Under the pieces are notes generated by a model that did not search any database, had not been told where the DNA came from, and saw only the letters and a list, made by a program, of their open reading frames with translations. 64,000 bases of DNA, taken from NCBI RefSeq assembly GCF_000963005.1, contig NZ_JZHZ01000007.1, positions 1,034,025 to 1,098,024 on the forward strand, in the 5' to 3' direction. Position numbers and translations under genes: made by a program. This DNA is from Xanthomonas sp. GPE 39. GTDB lineage: Bacteria > Pseudomonadota > Gammaproteobacteria > Xanthomonadales > Xanthomonadaceae. Shown piece by piece: positions 47,507 to 59,041 of this stretch. Within the stretch, counting starts at the first letter, position 1. Each line of letters begins with the position of its first letter.

Positions 47507-48850
47507 ATGGCACAACATCACCACGCTCCCACCGGTCCAGTCGGTCCCGCGCCGCTGCCGCACCAAGTGGTCTACACCACGCTGCACTACGACACCCCGT
47601 GGTCGTATGAGAGCTATCTGAAATCCGGTGGCTACGCCGCGCTGCGCAAGATCCTCGATGAGAAGATCCCGCCGGAACAGGTGATCGAGATGGTCAAGCA
47701 GTCGAACCTGCGTGGCCGCGGCGGTGCCGGCTTTCCGACCGGGCTGAAATGGTCGTTCATGCCCAAGGGCGCGCCGCAGAAGTACATCCTGTGCAATTCG
47801 GACGAGTCCGAGCCGGGCACCTGCAAGGATCGCGACATCCTGCGTTACAACCCGCATTCGGTGGTGGAGGGCATGGCGATTGCCTGCTACGCCACCGGCT
47901 CGACCGTGGGCTACAACTACCTGCGCGGTGAGTTCCACCACGAGCCGTTCGAACACTTCGAACAAGCGTTGGCTGATGCCTACGCCAATGGCTGGCTGGG
48001 CAAGAATATCCTCGGTAGCGGTGTGGATATCGATATCTACGGTGCGCTGGGCGCTGGTGCCTACATCTGCGGCGAAGAAACCGCGCTGATGGAATCGCTG
48101 GAAGGCAAGAAGGGCCAGCCGCGCTACAAGCCGCCGTTCCCGGCCAACTTCGGTCTGTACGGCAAGCCTTCGACGATCAACAACACCGAGACCTACGCCT
48201 CGGTGCCGGCGATCATCCGCAACGGTCCGGAATGGTTCCTGGGGCTGAGCAAGACCAAGAACGGCGGGCCGAAGATTTTCTCGGTCTCCGGTTGTGTGCA
48301 GAAGGGCGGCAACTTCGAGGTGCCGCTGGGCACCACCTTCGACGAATTGCTGGAGATGGCTGGCGGACTGAAGCCAGGCCGCACCCTCAAGGGCGCGATT
48401 CCGGGCGGCGTGTCGATGCCAGTGCTCAAGGCCAAGGAACTCAAGGGCCTGCAGATGGATTACGACACCCTGCGCGCGTTGGGTACCGGCCTTGGCTCGG
48501 GCGCGATCGTGGTGCTGGACGACAGCGTGTGCTGCGTGAAGTTCGCCTGCCGTATCTCGCAGTTCTTCCACAAGGAATCCTGCGGGCAGTGCACCCCGTG
48601 CCGCGAAGGCACCGGCTGGATGCATCGAGTGCTGGAGCGCATCGTCGCCGGCAAGGCGACCATGGAAGACCTGCACCAACTGCGTACCGTCGCCGGGCAG
48701 ATCGAAGGCCACACCATTTGCGCCTTCGGCGAAGCGGCGGCTTGGCCGATTCAGGGTTTCTTGCGCCAGTTCTGGGACGAATTCGAGTACTACATCGTCA
48801 ACGGTCATTCCATGGTCGATGGCAAGAAGGTGGAGGCAGCCGCCGCATGA
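47507..48850 (+). CDS. nuoF: NADH-quinone oxidoreductase subunit F
   Basis: 51-kDa subunit binding NADH, FMN and one [4Fe-4S] cluster (N3). ATG 47507 gives 447 residues. [20 protein letters not shown] is the FMN/NADH loop, [18 protein letters not shown] and [20 protein letters not shown] follow, and cluster Cys are in [16 protein letters not shown] plus the Cys of [14 protein letters not shown]. The N-terminus has a short His/Pro stretch. Its stop overlaps nuoG (ATGA). Confidence 0.98.
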   Translation: MAQHHHAPTGPVGPAPLPHQVVYTTLHYDTPWSYESYLKSGGYAALRKILDEKIPPEQVIEMVKQSNLRGRGGAGFPTGLKWSFMPKGAPQKYILCNSDESEPGTCKDRDILRYNPHSVVEGMAIACYATGSTVGYNYLRGEFHHEPFEHFEQALADAYANGWLGKNILGSGVDIDIYGALGAGAYICGEETALMESLEGKKGQPRYKPPFPANFGLYGKPSTINNTETYASVPAIIRNGPEWFLGLSKTKNGGPKIFSVSGCVQKGGNFEVPLGTTFDELLEMAGGLKPGRTLKGAIPGGVSMPVLKAKELKGLQMDYDTLRALGTGLGSGAIVVLDDSVCCVKFACRISQFFHKESCGQCTPCREGTGWMHRVLERIVAGKATMEDLHQLRTVAGQIEGHTICAFGEAAAWPIQGFLRQFWDEFEYYIVNGHSMVDGKKVEAAAA

Positions 48851-51096
48851 GCGCGCAACCCAACAATCCCGGCGCAACTCCGGCAGTGGTGCCGGAAGGG
48901 CACGTCACCGTCGAGATCGACGGCCAGTCCTTGGTCGTGCCGAAAGGCGCGATGATCATCCAGGCTGCCGACAAAGCCGGCATCCCGATTCCGCGTTTCT
49001 GCTACCACGAGAAGTTGCCGATTGCGGCTAATTGCCGCATGTGCCTGGTCGACGTGGAGAAGTCGCCCAAGCCGTCGCCGGCCTGCGCCACGCCGGTGAT
49101 GGACGGCATGAAAGTGCAAACGCGCAGCGACAAGGCGCTGAAGTACCAGCGCAGCGTCATGGAATTTCTGCTGATCAACCACCCGTTGGATTGCCCGATT
49201 TGCGATCAGGGCGGGGAGTGCGAGTTACAGGACGTGTCGCTGGGCTATGGCCGTTCGGTCAGCCGTTTCAACGAGCGCAAGCGCGTGGTCGCCGACGAGG
49301 ACATCGGTCCGTTGGTCGCCACCGAGATGACCCGCTGCATTCAGTGCACCCGTTGCGTGCGCTTCACCGCTGACATCGCCGGCACCTACGAGTTGGGTGG
49401 CATGTACCGTGGCGAAAACCTGCAGATCGGCACCTACGACGGCAAGCCGTTGACCACCGAGCTGTCCGGTAACGTCATCGATGTGTGCCCGGTTGGCGCG
49501 CTCACCAACAAGGTGTTCCAGTTCCGTGCCCGCCCGTGGGAGCTCACCGCGCGCGAGTCGCTGGGCTACCACGACGCGATGGGCTCCAATCTGTTCCTGC
49601 ATGTGCGTCGCGGCGAAGTGCTGCGCACCGTGCCGCGCGATAACGAGGCGGTCAACGAGTGCTGGCTGTCCGACCGCGACCGTTATTCGCACCAGGGTCT
49701 GTACGCCGAGGACCGCGCACTGCGGCCGTTGCGCAAGGTCGATGGGCAGTGGCGCGAAGTGTCGTGGGCCGAAGGGCTTGCCGCCGCTGGCGAAATTCTC
49801 AAGGCCAACCGTGGCGATGCGCTGGGTGTGCTGGCGCATCCGTCCACCTCTAACGAAGAAGGCGCGCTGCTGGCACGCTTGGCCGATGGCCTGGACAGCG
49901 GCAATCTCGATCACCGGGTGTACAACCGCGACTTCTCCGATGCCGCGCTCGCCGAACCGTTCGCGCTGCCGCTGGCGCAGATCGAACAGGCCGACGTGGT
50001 GGTGATCCTGGGCAGCAATTTGCGCCATGAACTGCCGCTGCTGCAAGCCCGCATCCGCAAGGCGCAGATGCAGCGCCACACCCAGGTGTATGCGATCAAT
50101 CCGGTCGACTTCGAGTTTACTTTCAACCTGACGGATCGCCAGATCGTGGCGCCGTCGCGCTTTGCCGAGGTGCTGGCCGATGGCGCGTTGCGTCAGGTCA
50201 CACAGGCCGCCGCCCGCGCGGTGCTGATCGTCGGTGCGTTGGCCGAGAACCATCCGCAGGCTGCGGCAGTGCGTGCCGCTGCGCGTGACTTCGCCGCTGC
50301 CACCGGTGCTGCGTTGTGTCGTATTCCGCAGGGCGCCAATGCGCTCGGTCTGGCGCGTTACGGTGTGCTGCCGCGTGCGCGCAACGTCGCGGCGATGCTT
50401 GAGCAGCCGCGCAGCGCGTATGTGCTGTATGGCCTGGAGCCAGGCTTGGACTTCGCCGACGCGGCGGCGGCGCGTCGCGCGCTGGCCGGCGCCAAGGTGG
50501 TCGCTTTCAGTCACTTCGCCTGTGCCTCCACCCGCGATGTGGCCGACGTGATCCTGCCAATTGGCGCGCTGCCGGAGATTGAAGCAACGCTGACCAACCT
50601 CGATGGCGACGACCAGCGCACCCGCGCTGGCGGCAAATTGCCAGGCGAGGCCCGCGAAGGCTGGCGTGTACTGCGTGCGCTCGGTGGCGAGTTGGGCCTG
50701 CCCGGTTTCGCATTCACCGATCTGGCTGGTTTGCGCGATAGCTTGCAGCCGCGTGAGGTTGCCGCGTCGACCTCGCCGCAACCGTTACTGCAGGACGATG
50801 GCCTGGAACTGGCGGCGAGTCCGGCGATCTATCGCACCGATGCGGTGGTGCGTCGTGCGCAGGCATTGCAGCAGCATCCGCTCAATCGCGCGCCCAGCGT
50901 GACCCTGCATCCGCAGGACGCGACGCGGCTCGGTCTGCACGCGGGGCAGATGGTCAAGGTCGGCACTGCGGCGGGTAGCGCCACCTTGCCGCTGGAAACG
51001 GATCAGCGGGTCGCGCCGGGCGCGGCCTGGATCGAAACGGGCCACGGCGCGACCGCGCCGCTGGGTGCCGGTCGGGTGACGGTGGTGGCCGCATGA
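48847..51096 (+). CDS. nuoG: NADH-quinone oxidoreductase subunit G
   Basis: 75-kDa subunit carrying the chain of Fe-S clusters from NuoF towards NuoI. ATG 48847 gives 749 residues. The N-terminal ferredoxin domain has [19 protein letters not shown]; the next motif [15 protein letters not shown] and the ligands in [10 protein letters not shown] complete the cluster-binding region. The C-terminal molybdopterin-oxidoreductase-like domain lacks cofactor function in this family. Coupled on both sides by ATGA overlaps. Confidence 0.97.
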   Translation: MSAQPNNPGATPAVVPEGHVTVEIDGQSLVVPKGAMIIQAADKAGIPIPRFCYHEKLPIAANCRMCLVDVEKSPKPSPACATPVMDGMKVQTRSDKALKYQRSVMEFLLINHPLDCPICDQGGECELQDVSLGYGRSVSRFNERKRVVADEDIGPLVATEMTRCIQCTRCVRFTADIAGTYELGGMYRGENLQIGTYDGKPLTTELSGNVIDVCPVGALTNKVFQFRARPWELTARESLGYHDAMGSNLFLHVRRGEVLRTVPRDNEAVNECWLSDRDRYSHQGLYAEDRALRPLRKVDGQWREVSWAEGLAAAGEILKANRGDALGVLAHPSTSNEEGALLARLADGLDSGNLDHRVYNRDFSDAALAEPFALPLAQIEQADVVVILGSNLRHELPLLQARIRKAQMQRHTQVYAINPVDFEFTFNLTDRQIVAPSRFAEVLADGALRQVTQAAARAVLIVGALAENHPQAAAVRAAARDFAAATGAALCRIPQGANALGLARYGVLPRARNVAAMLEQPRSAYVLYGLEPGLDFADAAAARRALAGAKVVAFSHFACASTRDVADVILPIGALPEIEATLTNLDGDDQRTRAGGKLPGEAREGWRVLRALGGELGLPGFAFTDLAGLRDSLQPREVAASTSPQPLLQDDGLELAASPAIYRTDAVVRRAQALQQHPLNRAPSVTLHPQDATRLGLHAGQMVKVGTAAGSATLPLETDQRVAPGAAWIETGHGATAPLGAGRVTVVAA

Positions 51097-52184
51097 ACGA
51101 GATGCTGTTGAACGTGGTCGACCCGCTGCATCAGTGGTTCCTCGGCCTGGGCGCCCTCGGCGTGGTGCTGTGGATCGTGCTGAAAATCCTGCTGATCGCC
51201 GTGCCGGTGATTACGGCGGTGGCGTTCTACGTGGTTTGGGAGCGCAAGCTGATCGGCTGGATGCACGTGCGCCACGGGCCGATGTACGTGGGCATGGGCA
51301 TCTTCCAGGCCTTTGCCGACGTGTTCAAACTGCTGTTCAAGGAAATCATCCAGCCCAGCAGTTCGCACAAGGCGATGTTCGTGATCGCGCCGCTGATTAC
51401 CCTGGCGCCGGCATTCGCGGCCTGGGCGGTGGTGCCGTTCGACGCCAAGCTGGTGTTGTCCAACGCCAATGCCGGCTTGTTGTATCTGTTGGCGATGACC
51501 TCGCTGGGCGTGTACGGCATCATCCTGGCCGGCTGGGCTTCCAACTCCAAGTACGCGTTCCTCGGTGCGATGCGCTCGGCGGCACAGGTGGTCAGCTACG
51601 AGATCGCGATGGGGTTCGCCCTGGTCGGCGTGATGATCGCCGCCGGCAGCTTGAATCTCAGCACGATCGTGCAGGCGCAGGTGGGTAATTCCGGCTTCTT
51701 CGACTGGTTCCTGATCCCGCTGTTCCCGCTATTCATCGTGTACTGGGTGTCCGGCGTGGCCGAAACCAACCGCGCGCCGTTCGACGTGGTCGAGGGCGAG
51801 TCGGAAATCGTCGCCGGCCACATGGTCGAATACTCCGGCGGTGCGTTCGCGCTGTTCTTCCTGGCCGAATACGCCAACATGATCCTGGTCAGCTTCCTGG
51901 TCTCGATCTTCTTCCTGGGCGGCTGGCTGAGCCCGATCCAGGGTTGGGTGCAGGCCGATATCTCGCCGTGGATCGACTGGATCTGGAAGGGCGGCTGGCC
52001 CTGGCTGTTGGGCAAGGTGCTGTTCTTCGCCAGCGCGTATATCTGGTTCCGCGCCAGCTTCCCGCGTTATCGCTACGATCAGATCATGCGCCTGGGTTGG
52101 AAGGTGTTCATCCCGTTGACGATCGTGTGGATCGCGGTGACGGCATTGATGGTGTTCTACGGCGTGATCCACAAGGGCGTGTAA
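51093..52184 (+). CDS. nuoH: NADH-quinone oxidoreductase subunit H
   Basis: Membrane subunit at the junction with the peripheral arm, forming part of the quinone channel. 363 residues with eight or more membrane segments. Conserved loops [32 protein letters not shown], and [19 protein letters not shown] are intact. Confidence 0.98.
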   Translation: MNEMLLNVVDPLHQWFLGLGALGVVLWIVLKILLIAVPVITAVAFYVVWERKLIGWMHVRHGPMYVGMGIFQAFADVFKLLFKEIIQPSSSHKAMFVIAPLITLAPAFAAWAVVPFDAKLVLSNANAGLLYLLAMTSLGVYGIILAGWASNSKYAFLGAMRSAAQVVSYEIAMGFALVGVMIAAGSLNLSTIVQAQVGNSGFFDWFLIPLFPLFIVYWVSGVAETNRAPFDVVEGESEIVAGHMVEYSGGAFALFFLAEYANMILVSFLVSIFFLGGWLSPIQGWVQADISPWIDWIWKGGWPWLLGKVLFFASAYIWFRASFPRYRYDQIMRLGWKVFIPLTIVWIAVTALMVFYGVIHKGV

Positions 52185-52187
52185 GCG

Positions 52188-52676
52188 ATGAATAAAATCA
52201 CCCATTACTTCAAGAGCCTGCTCCTGCTGGAATTACTCGGCGGCCTGTGGCTGACCTTGAAGTACACGTTCCGTCCCAAGTACACCGTGCTGTACCCGAT
52301 GGAAAAATTCCCGCAGTCGCCGCGCTTCCGTGGCCTGCATGCGCTGCGCCGTTATCCCAACGGCGAGGAGCGCTGCATCGCCTGCAAACTGTGCGAAGCG
52401 GTGTGCCCGGCGCTGGCGATCACCATCGACTCGACCAAGCGCGAGGACGGCACCCGCCGCACCACCCGCTACGATATCGACCTGTTCAAGTGCATCTACT
52501 GCGGCTTCTGCGAGGAAAGCTGCCCGGTGGATTCGATCGTGGAGACCCAGGTGCTGGAATACCACTTCGAAAAGCGCGGCGAGAACATCGTCACCAAGCC
52601 GCAGTTGCTGGCCATCGGAGACCGGCTTGAGGCCGAGATCGCCGAGCGCCGCGCCGCCGACGCTCCTTTCCGCTGA
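52188..52676 (+). CDS. nuoI: NADH-quinone oxidoreductase subunit I
   Basis: Ferredoxin-like subunit with two [4Fe-4S] clusters (N6a, N6b), 162 residues. The two motifs are [16 protein letters not shown] and [16 protein letters not shown]. An N-terminal amphipathic helix attaches it to the membrane. It begins 3 bases after nuoH. Confidence 0.98.
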   Translation: MNKITHYFKSLLLLELLGGLWLTLKYTFRPKYTVLYPMEKFPQSPRFRGLHALRRYPNGEERCIACKLCEAVCPALAITIDSTKREDGTRRTTRYDIDLFKCIYCGFCEESCPVDSIVETQVLEYHFEKRGENIVTKPQLLAIGDRLEAEIAERRAADAPFR

Positions 52677-52685
52677 GGTTCCGAC

Positions 52686-53336
52686 ATGGATTGGGTCAAT
52701 ATCGCTTTCTGGATCTTCGCCACCATCGCCGCGGTTGCCGCTGGCGCGGTGATCAGCGTGCGCAACCCCGTGTATGCGGTGCTGTGTCTGATCCTGACGT
52801 TCTTCTCCATCGCCTGCGTGTGGCTGCTGGTGGGCGCCGAGTTCCTCGGCGTGACTCTGGTGCTGGTCTATGTCGGCGCGGTGATGGTGCTGTTCCTGTT
52901 CGTGGTGATGATGCTCGACATCGACAGCGCCCGATTGCGTGAGGGCTGGGTGCGCTACCTGCCGGTCGGGTTGGTGGTGGCGGTGGCGATGCTGGTGCAG
53001 ATGGTCACGTTGATCGGGGTCAAGGCGCGCACCGCCGCGCCGTTCCCGGTCGGTAACGCCGCAGCGCAGGCCGCCGACACCTCGAACATCGCCTGGCTGG
53101 CCAAGACCTTGTTCACGCAGTTCCTGCTGCCGTTCGAGTTCGCCGCCATCATCCTGACCGTGGCGGTGGTCGCGGCGGTGATGCTGACCCTGCGCAAGCG
53201 CAGCGGCATCAAGACCCAGAACCCGGGCGAACAATCCCGCGTCAAGGCCGGCGATCGTCTGCGCATGGTCAAGATGGATGCGGAAAAGCCCACGCTCCAC
53301 ACCCCGGCGGCGGCATCGCAGGAGGGCCAGCCATGA
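52686..53336 (+). CDS. nuoJ: NADH-quinone oxidoreductase subunit J
   Basis: Hydrophobic complex I subunit with five membrane segments, 216 residues. [29 protein letters not shown] and [19 protein letters not shown] are the conserved third helix and loop. A polar C-terminal tail (about 180-216) is longer than in E. coli. Overlaps nuoK by ATGA. Confidence 0.96.
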   Translation: MDWVNIAFWIFATIAAVAAGAVISVRNPVYAVLCLILTFFSIACVWLLVGAEFLGVTLVLVYVGAVMVLFLFVVMMLDIDSARLREGWVRYLPVGLVVAVAMLVQMVTLIGVKARTAAPFPVGNAAAQAADTSNIAWLAKTLFTQFLLPFEFAAIILTVAVVAAVMLTLRKRSGIKTQNPGEQSRVKAGDRLRMVKMDAEKPTLHTPAAASQEGQP

Positions 53337-53638
53337 TCTCCCTAGGCCATTTGCTGGCGCTTGGCGCGGTGCTGTTCTGCATCAGCCTGGCTGGCATCTT
53401 CCTCAATCGCAAGAACGTCATCGTGCTGCTGATGTCGATCGAATTGATGCTGTTGTCGGTCAACATCAACTTCGTCGCGTTCTCGCGCGAACTCGGCGAC
53501 GCTGCCGGCCAGTTGTTCGTGTTCTTCATCCTGACCGTGGCCGCGGCCGAAGCCGCCATCGGCCTCGCGATCCTGGTGACGTTGTTCCGTACCCGCCACA
53601 CGATCAACGTGGCCGAAGTCGATTCGCTCAAGGGCTGA
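53333..53638 (+). CDS. nuoK: NADH-quinone oxidoreductase subunit K
   Basis: Small proton-translocating subunit, 101 residues, three membrane segments. [17 protein letters not shown] carries the key membrane Glu, and the second conserved Glu lies in [13 protein letters not shown]. Starts inside the nuoJ stop. Confidence 0.98.
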   Translation: MISLGHLLALGAVLFCISLAGIFLNRKNVIVLLMSIELMLLSVNINFVAFSRELGDAAGQLFVFFILTVAAAEAAIGLAILVTLFRTRHTINVAEVDSLKG

Positions 53639-53645
53639 CCCGCAG

Positions 53646-55796
53646 ATGGATATCACTCTCTCCAAGAGTCTGTTGATCGCAGTGGTGCTCGCACCGCTGG
53701 TCGGCAGCATCGTTGCCGGTCTGTTCGGCCGTCAGGTCGGGCGCAAGGGCGCTCAGGTCGCGACCATCCTCGGCGTGGCGGTCAGTTGTGCGCTGTCGTG
53801 CTGGACGTTGTATCAGTTGGTCGGGCAGGGCGCCGCGCCGTTCAATCAGAACCTCTACACCTTCTTCGAGGTCGGCCAGTATTCGGCGCATGTTGGCTTC
53901 ATGGTCGACCGCCTGACTGCGATGATGATGGTGGTGGTGACCTTCGTCTCGCTGCTGGTGCATGTCTACACCATCGGCTACATGGCCGACGATCCGGGCT
54001 ACCAGCGCTTCTTCAGCTACATCTCGTTGTTCACCTTCTCGATGCTGAGCCTGGTGATGAGCAACAACTTCCTACAGTTGTTCTTCGGCTGGGAAGCGGT
54101 GGGTCTGGTCTCGTATCTGTTGATCGGCTTCTGGTTCAAGCGCCCGACTGCGGTATTCGCCAACATGAAGGCGTTCCTGGTCAATCGCGTTGGCGACTTC
54201 GGCTTCATCCTCGGCATCGCAGGTGTGCTGTTGTGGTTCGGTAAGCTCGACTACGCCACTGTGTTCGCCAATGCCACCGCCGTCCTTGGCAGCGATGCCG
54301 CTGGCGGCATGGCCAATGTGCAACTGTTGCCGGGCCATCCCTGGAACGTGGCCACCATCATTTGCACCTGCCTGTTTATCGGTGCGATGGGCAAGTCGGC
54401 ACAGGTGCCGTTGCACGTGTGGCTGCCCGACTCGATGGAAGGTCCGACACCGATCTCGGCGTTGATCCACGCCGCGACCATGGTGACGGCTGGCATCTTC
54501 ATGGTGGCGCGGATGTCGCCGTTGTTCGAACTGTCGCAGGCCGCGTTGAATTTCGTACTGTTCGTCGGTGCCACCACGGCGTTCTTCACCGGCCTGATCG
54601 GTATCGTGCAGAACGACATCAAGCGGGTGGTCGCCTATTCGACGCTGTCGCAATTGGGTTACATGACCGTGGCGCTCGGGGTATCGGCGTATTCGGCGGC
54701 GGTATTCCACTTGATGACCCATGCTTTCTTCAAGGCGCTGCTGTTCCTAGCCGCTGGCTCGGTGATCATCGGCATGCACCACGAGCAGGACATGCGCAAG
54801 ATGGGCGGCCTGCGCAAGTACATGCCGATTACCTACTGGACCAGCGTGATCGGCACCCTGGCCCTGGTCGGTACGCCGTTCTTCGCCGGCTTCTACTCCA
54901 AAGACACGATTATCGAAGCGGCCAAGCATCATGCCGAGGGTGCCCCGTTCTGGAGCATCGCCAGCTATGGTTATTGGGCCGTGCTCGGTGGCGTGTTGAT
55001 TACCAGCTTCTATAGCTTCCGCCTGCTGTTCCTGACCTTCCACGGCCAGGAGCGCTTCCGCGACGCGCATGCGGCACACGACGATCACGCCCATCACGGT
55101 AGCGCTCATGACGCGCATGCCCACGATGCGCACGACGATCATGGGCATGGTCATCACGGCGCGCACGAGCCGCACGAGTCGCCGTGGGTGGTGACCTTGC
55201 CGTTGGTGTTGCTGGCGATCCCCTCGATCGCGATTGGCTTCCTCACTATCGGCCCGATGCTCTACGGCACCGACTGGGCGGGGCATCCTGCTGCGGAGGC
55301 GATCAAGGGTCAGGCGGTCAGCTTCTTCACCGGCATTGTCGATTTCTATGATCCGGCGCGCGACACCATCGGCGCATTGGCCGAGGAATTTCATGGGCCG
55401 GTCGCTTCCGCGTTGCACGGACTGTTGCAGCCCCCGTTCTGGCTGACCTTGGCTGGCTTCGCTCTGGCTTGGTTCCTGTACCTGTGGAGGCCGGATCTGG
55501 CGGCAAAGGCGCGCAAGACCTTCGCGCTGCCGGTGCGGATCCTCGAGAACAAATACGGTTTCGACAAGCTCTGGATCGGCGGTTTCGCCGGTGGTGGTCT
55601 GCGCCTGGGCAAGCTGTCGCGCGCGGTCGATACCCATGTCGTGGACGGCGTCATGGTCAACGGTTCGGCCCGCGTGGTCGACCTGGCGGCCAATCTGCTG
55701 CGTCGCACGCAGTCCGGTTTCCTCTATCACTATGCCTTCGCGATGATCATCGGTCTCATTGCCCTGTTGGGCGTGCTGATGCATTTCTGGCGTTGA
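53646..55796 (+). CDS. nuoL: NADH-quinone oxidoreductase subunit L
   Basis: Distal proton-pumping antiporter-like subunit with the long lateral helix, 716 residues and about 16 membrane segments. GWEAVGLVSYLLIGFW, GAMGKSAQVPLHVWLPDSMEGPTPISALIHAATMVTAGIF and VVAYSTLSQLGYM are conserved. Unusual is a loop at about residues 473-512 (DNA 55062-55180) with about seventeen His mixed with Asp and Ala, placed between two hydrophobic segments; it could bind metal. Confidence 0.97.
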   Translation: MDITLSKSLLIAVVLAPLVGSIVAGLFGRQVGRKGAQVATILGVAVSCALSCWTLYQLVGQGAAPFNQNLYTFFEVGQYSAHVGFMVDRLTAMMMVVVTFVSLLVHVYTIGYMADDPGYQRFFSYISLFTFSMLSLVMSNNFLQLFFGWEAVGLVSYLLIGFWFKRPTAVFANMKAFLVNRVGDFGFILGIAGVLLWFGKLDYATVFANATAVLGSDAAGGMANVQLLPGHPWNVATIICTCLFIGAMGKSAQVPLHVWLPDSMEGPTPISALIHAATMVTAGIFMVARMSPLFELSQAALNFVLFVGATTAFFTGLIGIVQNDIKRVVAYSTLSQLGYMTVALGVSAYSAAVFHLMTHAFFKALLFLAAGSVIIGMHHEQDMRKMGGLRKYMPITYWTSVIGTLALVGTPFFAGFYSKDTIIEAAKHHAEGAPFWSIASYGYWAVLGGVLITSFYSFRLLFLTFHGQERFRDAHAAHDDHAHHGSAHDAHAHDAHDDHGHGHHGAHEPHESPWVVTLPLVLLAIPSIAIGFLTIGPMLYGTDWAGHPAAEAIKGQAVSFFTGIVDFYDPARDTIGALAEEFHGPVASALHGLLQPPFWLTLAGFALAWFLYLWRPDLAAKARKTFALPVRILENKYGFDKLWIGGFAGGGLRLGKLSRAVDTHVVDGVMVNGSARVVDLAANLLRRTQSGFLYHYAFAMIIGLIALLGVLMHFWR

Positions 55797-55816
55797 CCTG
55801 TACGGAATAAGATCAC

Positions 55817-57319
55817 GTGTCGAACTGGCCTCTACTCTCTCTCTTGATCTGGCTGCCGATCGTCGGTGGCGCGCTGGTCCTCGCCTTGCGTGATCCGCGT
55901 GCGGCACGCTGGGCGTCGCTGCTGGTGGCGCTGTTGACCTTCGCGCTCAGCGTTCCGCTGCTCACTGGCTTCGATTACGCCAGCGATGCGTTGCAGTTCG
56001 TCGAGACCCACGCTTGGATCCCGGCCTACAACATCGGCTACAACCTCGGCGCCGATGGCATCGCGGTGGCGTTGATCGTGCTGACCACGCTGGTCACGGT
56101 GTTGGCGCTGATCGGTGCCTGGACCTCGATCGACAAGCGGGTCAACCAGTACGTGGCCGCGTTCTTGATCTTGGAAGGCGTCACCGTCGGCATCTTCTCC
56201 GCCACCGACGCGATGCTGTTCTACGTGTTCTTCGAAGCGATGCTGATTCCGATGTTCCTGATCATCGGAATCTGGGGTGGTCCGCGTCGCATCTATGCGG
56301 CGGTCAAGTTCTTCCTCTATACCTTCCTCGGCTCGGTGCTGATGCTGGTCGGGTTGATCTACCTGTACCTGAAAGGCGGCAGCTTCCAGCTCGCCGACCT
56401 GTATCACCTGTCGCTGACGGCCAAGGAGCAGACCTGGCTGTTCTTCGCCTTCCTGATCGCGTTCGCGGTGAAGGTGCCGATGTTCCCGGTGCACACTTGG
56501 TTGCCGGATGCGCACGTCGAGGCACCGACCGCCGGTTCGGTGATCCTGGCGGCGATCGCGCTGAAGATCGGTGGCTACGGGTTCCTGCGCTTCAACCTGC
56601 CGATTCTGCCCGATGCCAGCAACGAGTGGTCGTGGCTGGTGATCGCGCTGTCGTTGATCGCGGTGATCTACGTCGGCCTGGTCGCCTTGGTCCAGGACGA
56701 CATGAAGAAGCTGATCGCATATTCGTCGATCGCGCACATGGGCTTCGTCACCCTCGGCGTGTTCGTTGCCTTCGCCCTGGTCGGATTCGGAAGCGTCGAT
56801 GCCGCGCGGCTGGGCCTGCAGGGCGCGATGGTGCAGATGATCTCGCACGGTTTCGTGTCCGGCGCGATGTTCTCCTGCGTTGGTGTGCTGTACGACCGCA
56901 TGCATACCCGGCGCATCGCCGATTACGGCGGCGTGGTCAACGTCATGCCATGGTTCGCGACGTTCGCCATGCTGTTCTTCATGGCCAACGCGGGCCTGCC
57001 GGGCACCAGCGGTTTCGTCGGCGAGTTCATGGTGATCATGGCCAGCTTCCAGACGCATCCGCTGCTGGCCTTCGGCGCGGCGACCACCCTGGTGATCACC
57101 GCTGCTTACACTCTGTGGCTGTATCGCCGCGTGTTCTTTGGCGAAGTGGCCAACGCACACGTGGCCGAGTTGAAGGACATCAATGGCCGCGAGGCGTTGG
57201 TGCTGGGCGTGTTCGCGCTCGGCGTGCTCGCTCTTGGCCTGTATCCGAAGCCGTTGACCGACCTGATGGAGCCCTCGATCGCAAAGCTGGCGGCGCAGAT
57301 TGCCACCAGCAAGCTGTAA
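55817..57319 (+). CDS. nuoM: NADH-quinone oxidoreductase subunit M
   Basis: Second antiporter-like proton-pumping subunit, 500 residues from GTG 55817. YNLGADGIAVALIVLTTLVTVLALIGAW, FFEAMLIPMFLIIGIWGG with the key Glu, and KVPMFPVHTWLPDAHVEAPTAGSVILAAIALKIGGYG are typical, with LIAYSSIAHMGFV after. It follows nuoL by 20 bases. Confidence 0.97.
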   Translation: MSNWPLLSLLIWLPIVGGALVLALRDPRAARWASLLVALLTFALSVPLLTGFDYASDALQFVETHAWIPAYNIGYNLGADGIAVALIVLTTLVTVLALIGAWTSIDKRVNQYVAAFLILEGVTVGIFSATDAMLFYVFFEAMLIPMFLIIGIWGGPRRIYAAVKFFLYTFLGSVLMLVGLIYLYLKGGSFQLADLYHLSLTAKEQTWLFFAFLIAFAVKVPMFPVHTWLPDAHVEAPTAGSVILAAIALKIGGYGFLRFNLPILPDASNEWSWLVIALSLIAVIYVGLVALVQDDMKKLIAYSSIAHMGFVTLGVFVAFALVGFGSVDAARLGLQGAMVQMISHGFVSGAMFSCVGVLYDRMHTRRIADYGGVVNVMPWFATFAMLFFMANAGLPGTSGFVGEFMVIMASFQTHPLLAFGAATTLVITAAYTLWLYRRVFFGEVANAHVAELKDINGREALVLGVFALGVLALGLYPKPLTDLMEPSIAKLAAQIATSKL

Positions 57320-57352
57320 GCGGCTGTCGAGCGTATTGATTCCAGAGACTTG

Positions 57353-58831
57353 ATGATGACCACCCCTGCGCTGCTGCCCCTGACCACCATCGACCTGCCG
57401 CCCCTGCTCCCCGAGTTGGCGCTGACTGCTGGTGCCTTTGCTCTGCTGATGCTCGATTTGTTCATCAGCGAGCGCAACAAGGCCTGGACCCACATCGTCT
57501 CGGTGGCGATTCTGTTCGCGGTGTTCGCCATGCTGCTGGCCGGCGTTGGCGGGCAGGGCACGGTGTTCAACGGCATGTTCGTGCGCGATGCCGCTGCCGA
57601 GGTGATGAAGACGGTGATCGTCGGCCTCAGCGCGTTGACCTTGATCTACGGTTGGAGCTACCTGCGCGAGCGTAAGTTGTACCAGGGCGAGATCCCGGTG
57701 CTGGTGTTGTTCGCCACGGTTGGCATGATGATCTTGGTCTCGGCCGGTAGCCTGCTGATGGTCTACCTGGGGCTGGAGTTGCTGGCGCTGTGCTCTTATG
57801 CGCTGGTCGCCTCCAGTCGTGACAATGGCATGGCGGCCGAAGCGGCGATGAAGTACATCGTGCTTGGTTCGCTGGCTTCCGGCCTGCTGCTCTACGGCAT
57901 GTCGCTGATCTACGGTGCGACCGGTACGCTGAGTCTGAGCGCCATCCATGATGCGATTGGCAGTGGTCACGAGCGCACTTTGCTGCTCACCGGTACGGTG
58001 TTCCTGATTGCCGGCATCGCCTTCAAGTTGGGCGCTGCGCCGTTCCACATGTGGCTGCCCGATGTGTACCAAGGTGCGCCCGCGCCGGTCGCGTTGTTCA
58101 TCAGTTCCGCGTCGAAGGTCGCCGCATTCGGCATGGCGTACCGTTTGCTGGAAGTGGGCGTGGGTCCGCTGGCTTCGCAATGGCACTGGGTCATTGGTGG
58201 CTTGGCGGCGCTGTCGCTGGTGATCGGCAATTTGATGGCGGTGGCGCAGAGCAACCTCAAGCGCATGCTGGCCTACTCCACGGTGTCGCATATTGGTTTC
58301 TTGCTGCTCGGTGTGGCCGGCGGTGGTGAGCGTGGTTATGCGGCGGCGTTGTTCTACGCGATCTGTTATGCGGTGATGTCCACCGCCGCGTTCGGCGCGA
58401 TCATCGCGATGTCGCGCAAGGGCTTCGAGGCCGAGCGGATCGACGATTTCAAGGGGTTGAACGCGCGTAACCCGTGGATGGCGCTGCTAGTGTTGTGCAT
58501 CATGGCCTCGCTGGCAGGCGTGCCGCCACTGCTGGGTTTCTGGGCCAAGATGGCCGTGCTGGGTGCGGTAGTTGCGGTACCCGACCAAACCCTGTGGTGG
58601 ACCGGCCTGGCCGTGCTGTCAGTGCTGTGCGCGGTGATCGGCGCGTTTTACTACCTGCGCGTCATCAAGGTGATGTATTTCGACGAGCCAGTCGGCGCGC
58701 CGTTGCCGGCCAACGAGGATCGTGTGCTGGGAGTGACGCTGTGCGTCAATGCGCTGGGCCTGTTGGCGTTCGGATTTGCGTGGAGCCCGTTGATGGCGTG
58801 GTGCCAGCGCGCTTTCGCGCACCTGGCCTGA
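57353..58831 (+). CDS. nuoN: NADH-quinone oxidoreductase subunit N
   Basis: Third antiporter-like subunit, last gene of the operon, 492 residues from ATG 57353 (TTG 57350 and ATG 57356 are alternatives). YLGLELLALCSYALVASSRD, FKLGAAPFHMWLPDVYQGAPAPVALFISSASKVAAFG and NLKRMLAYSTVSHIGFLLLG are conserved. A hairpin terminator begins 36 bases after its stop. Confidence 0.97.
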   Translation: MMTTPALLPLTTIDLPPLLPELALTAGAFALLMLDLFISERNKAWTHIVSVAILFAVFAMLLAGVGGQGTVFNGMFVRDAAAEVMKTVIVGLSALTLIYGWSYLRERKLYQGEIPVLVLFATVGMMILVSAGSLLMVYLGLELLALCSYALVASSRDNGMAAEAAMKYIVLGSLASGLLLYGMSLIYGATGTLSLSAIHDAIGSGHERTLLLTGTVFLIAGIAFKLGAAPFHMWLPDVYQGAPAPVALFISSASKVAAFGMAYRLLEVGVGPLASQWHWVIGGLAALSLVIGNLMAVAQSNLKRMLAYSTVSHIGFLLLGVAGGGERGYAAALFYAICYAVMSTAAFGAIIAMSRKGFEAERIDDFKGLNARNPWMALLVLCIMASLAGVPPLLGFWAKMAVLGAVVAVPDQTLWWTGLAVLSVLCAVIGAFYYLRVIKVMYFDEPVGAPLPANEDRVLGVTLCVNALGLLAFGFAWSPLMAWCQRAFAHLA

Positions 58832-58866
58832 GCCGGCCTGCCGCGCACGGTTTTCGAAATTGTTTG

Positions 58867-58900
58867 CGACGTCGCCGCCGAAAGGCGGCGTCGTTGTTTT
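58867..58900 (+). terminator. Rho-independent terminator of the nuo operon
   Basis: CGTCGCCGCC-GAAA-GGCGGCGTCG forms a stem of about 10 pairs with one mismatch and a GAAA tetraloop, followed by TTGTTTT. It lies 36 bases past nuoN and before the initiator tRNA gene. Confidence 0.85.
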
Positions 58901-59041
58901 ATCCAGATGGCGATGTGACGCGATTGCGCTTGTGATCGTAGGCCTTGGGTATGCGCCTTTCGATCAGATGGAATCTTGGTCACATCAAAATGCGATCAGG
59001 GCTTGCAAGTACGTCGCTAAGTCTTCATAATTCCGCTTCTG

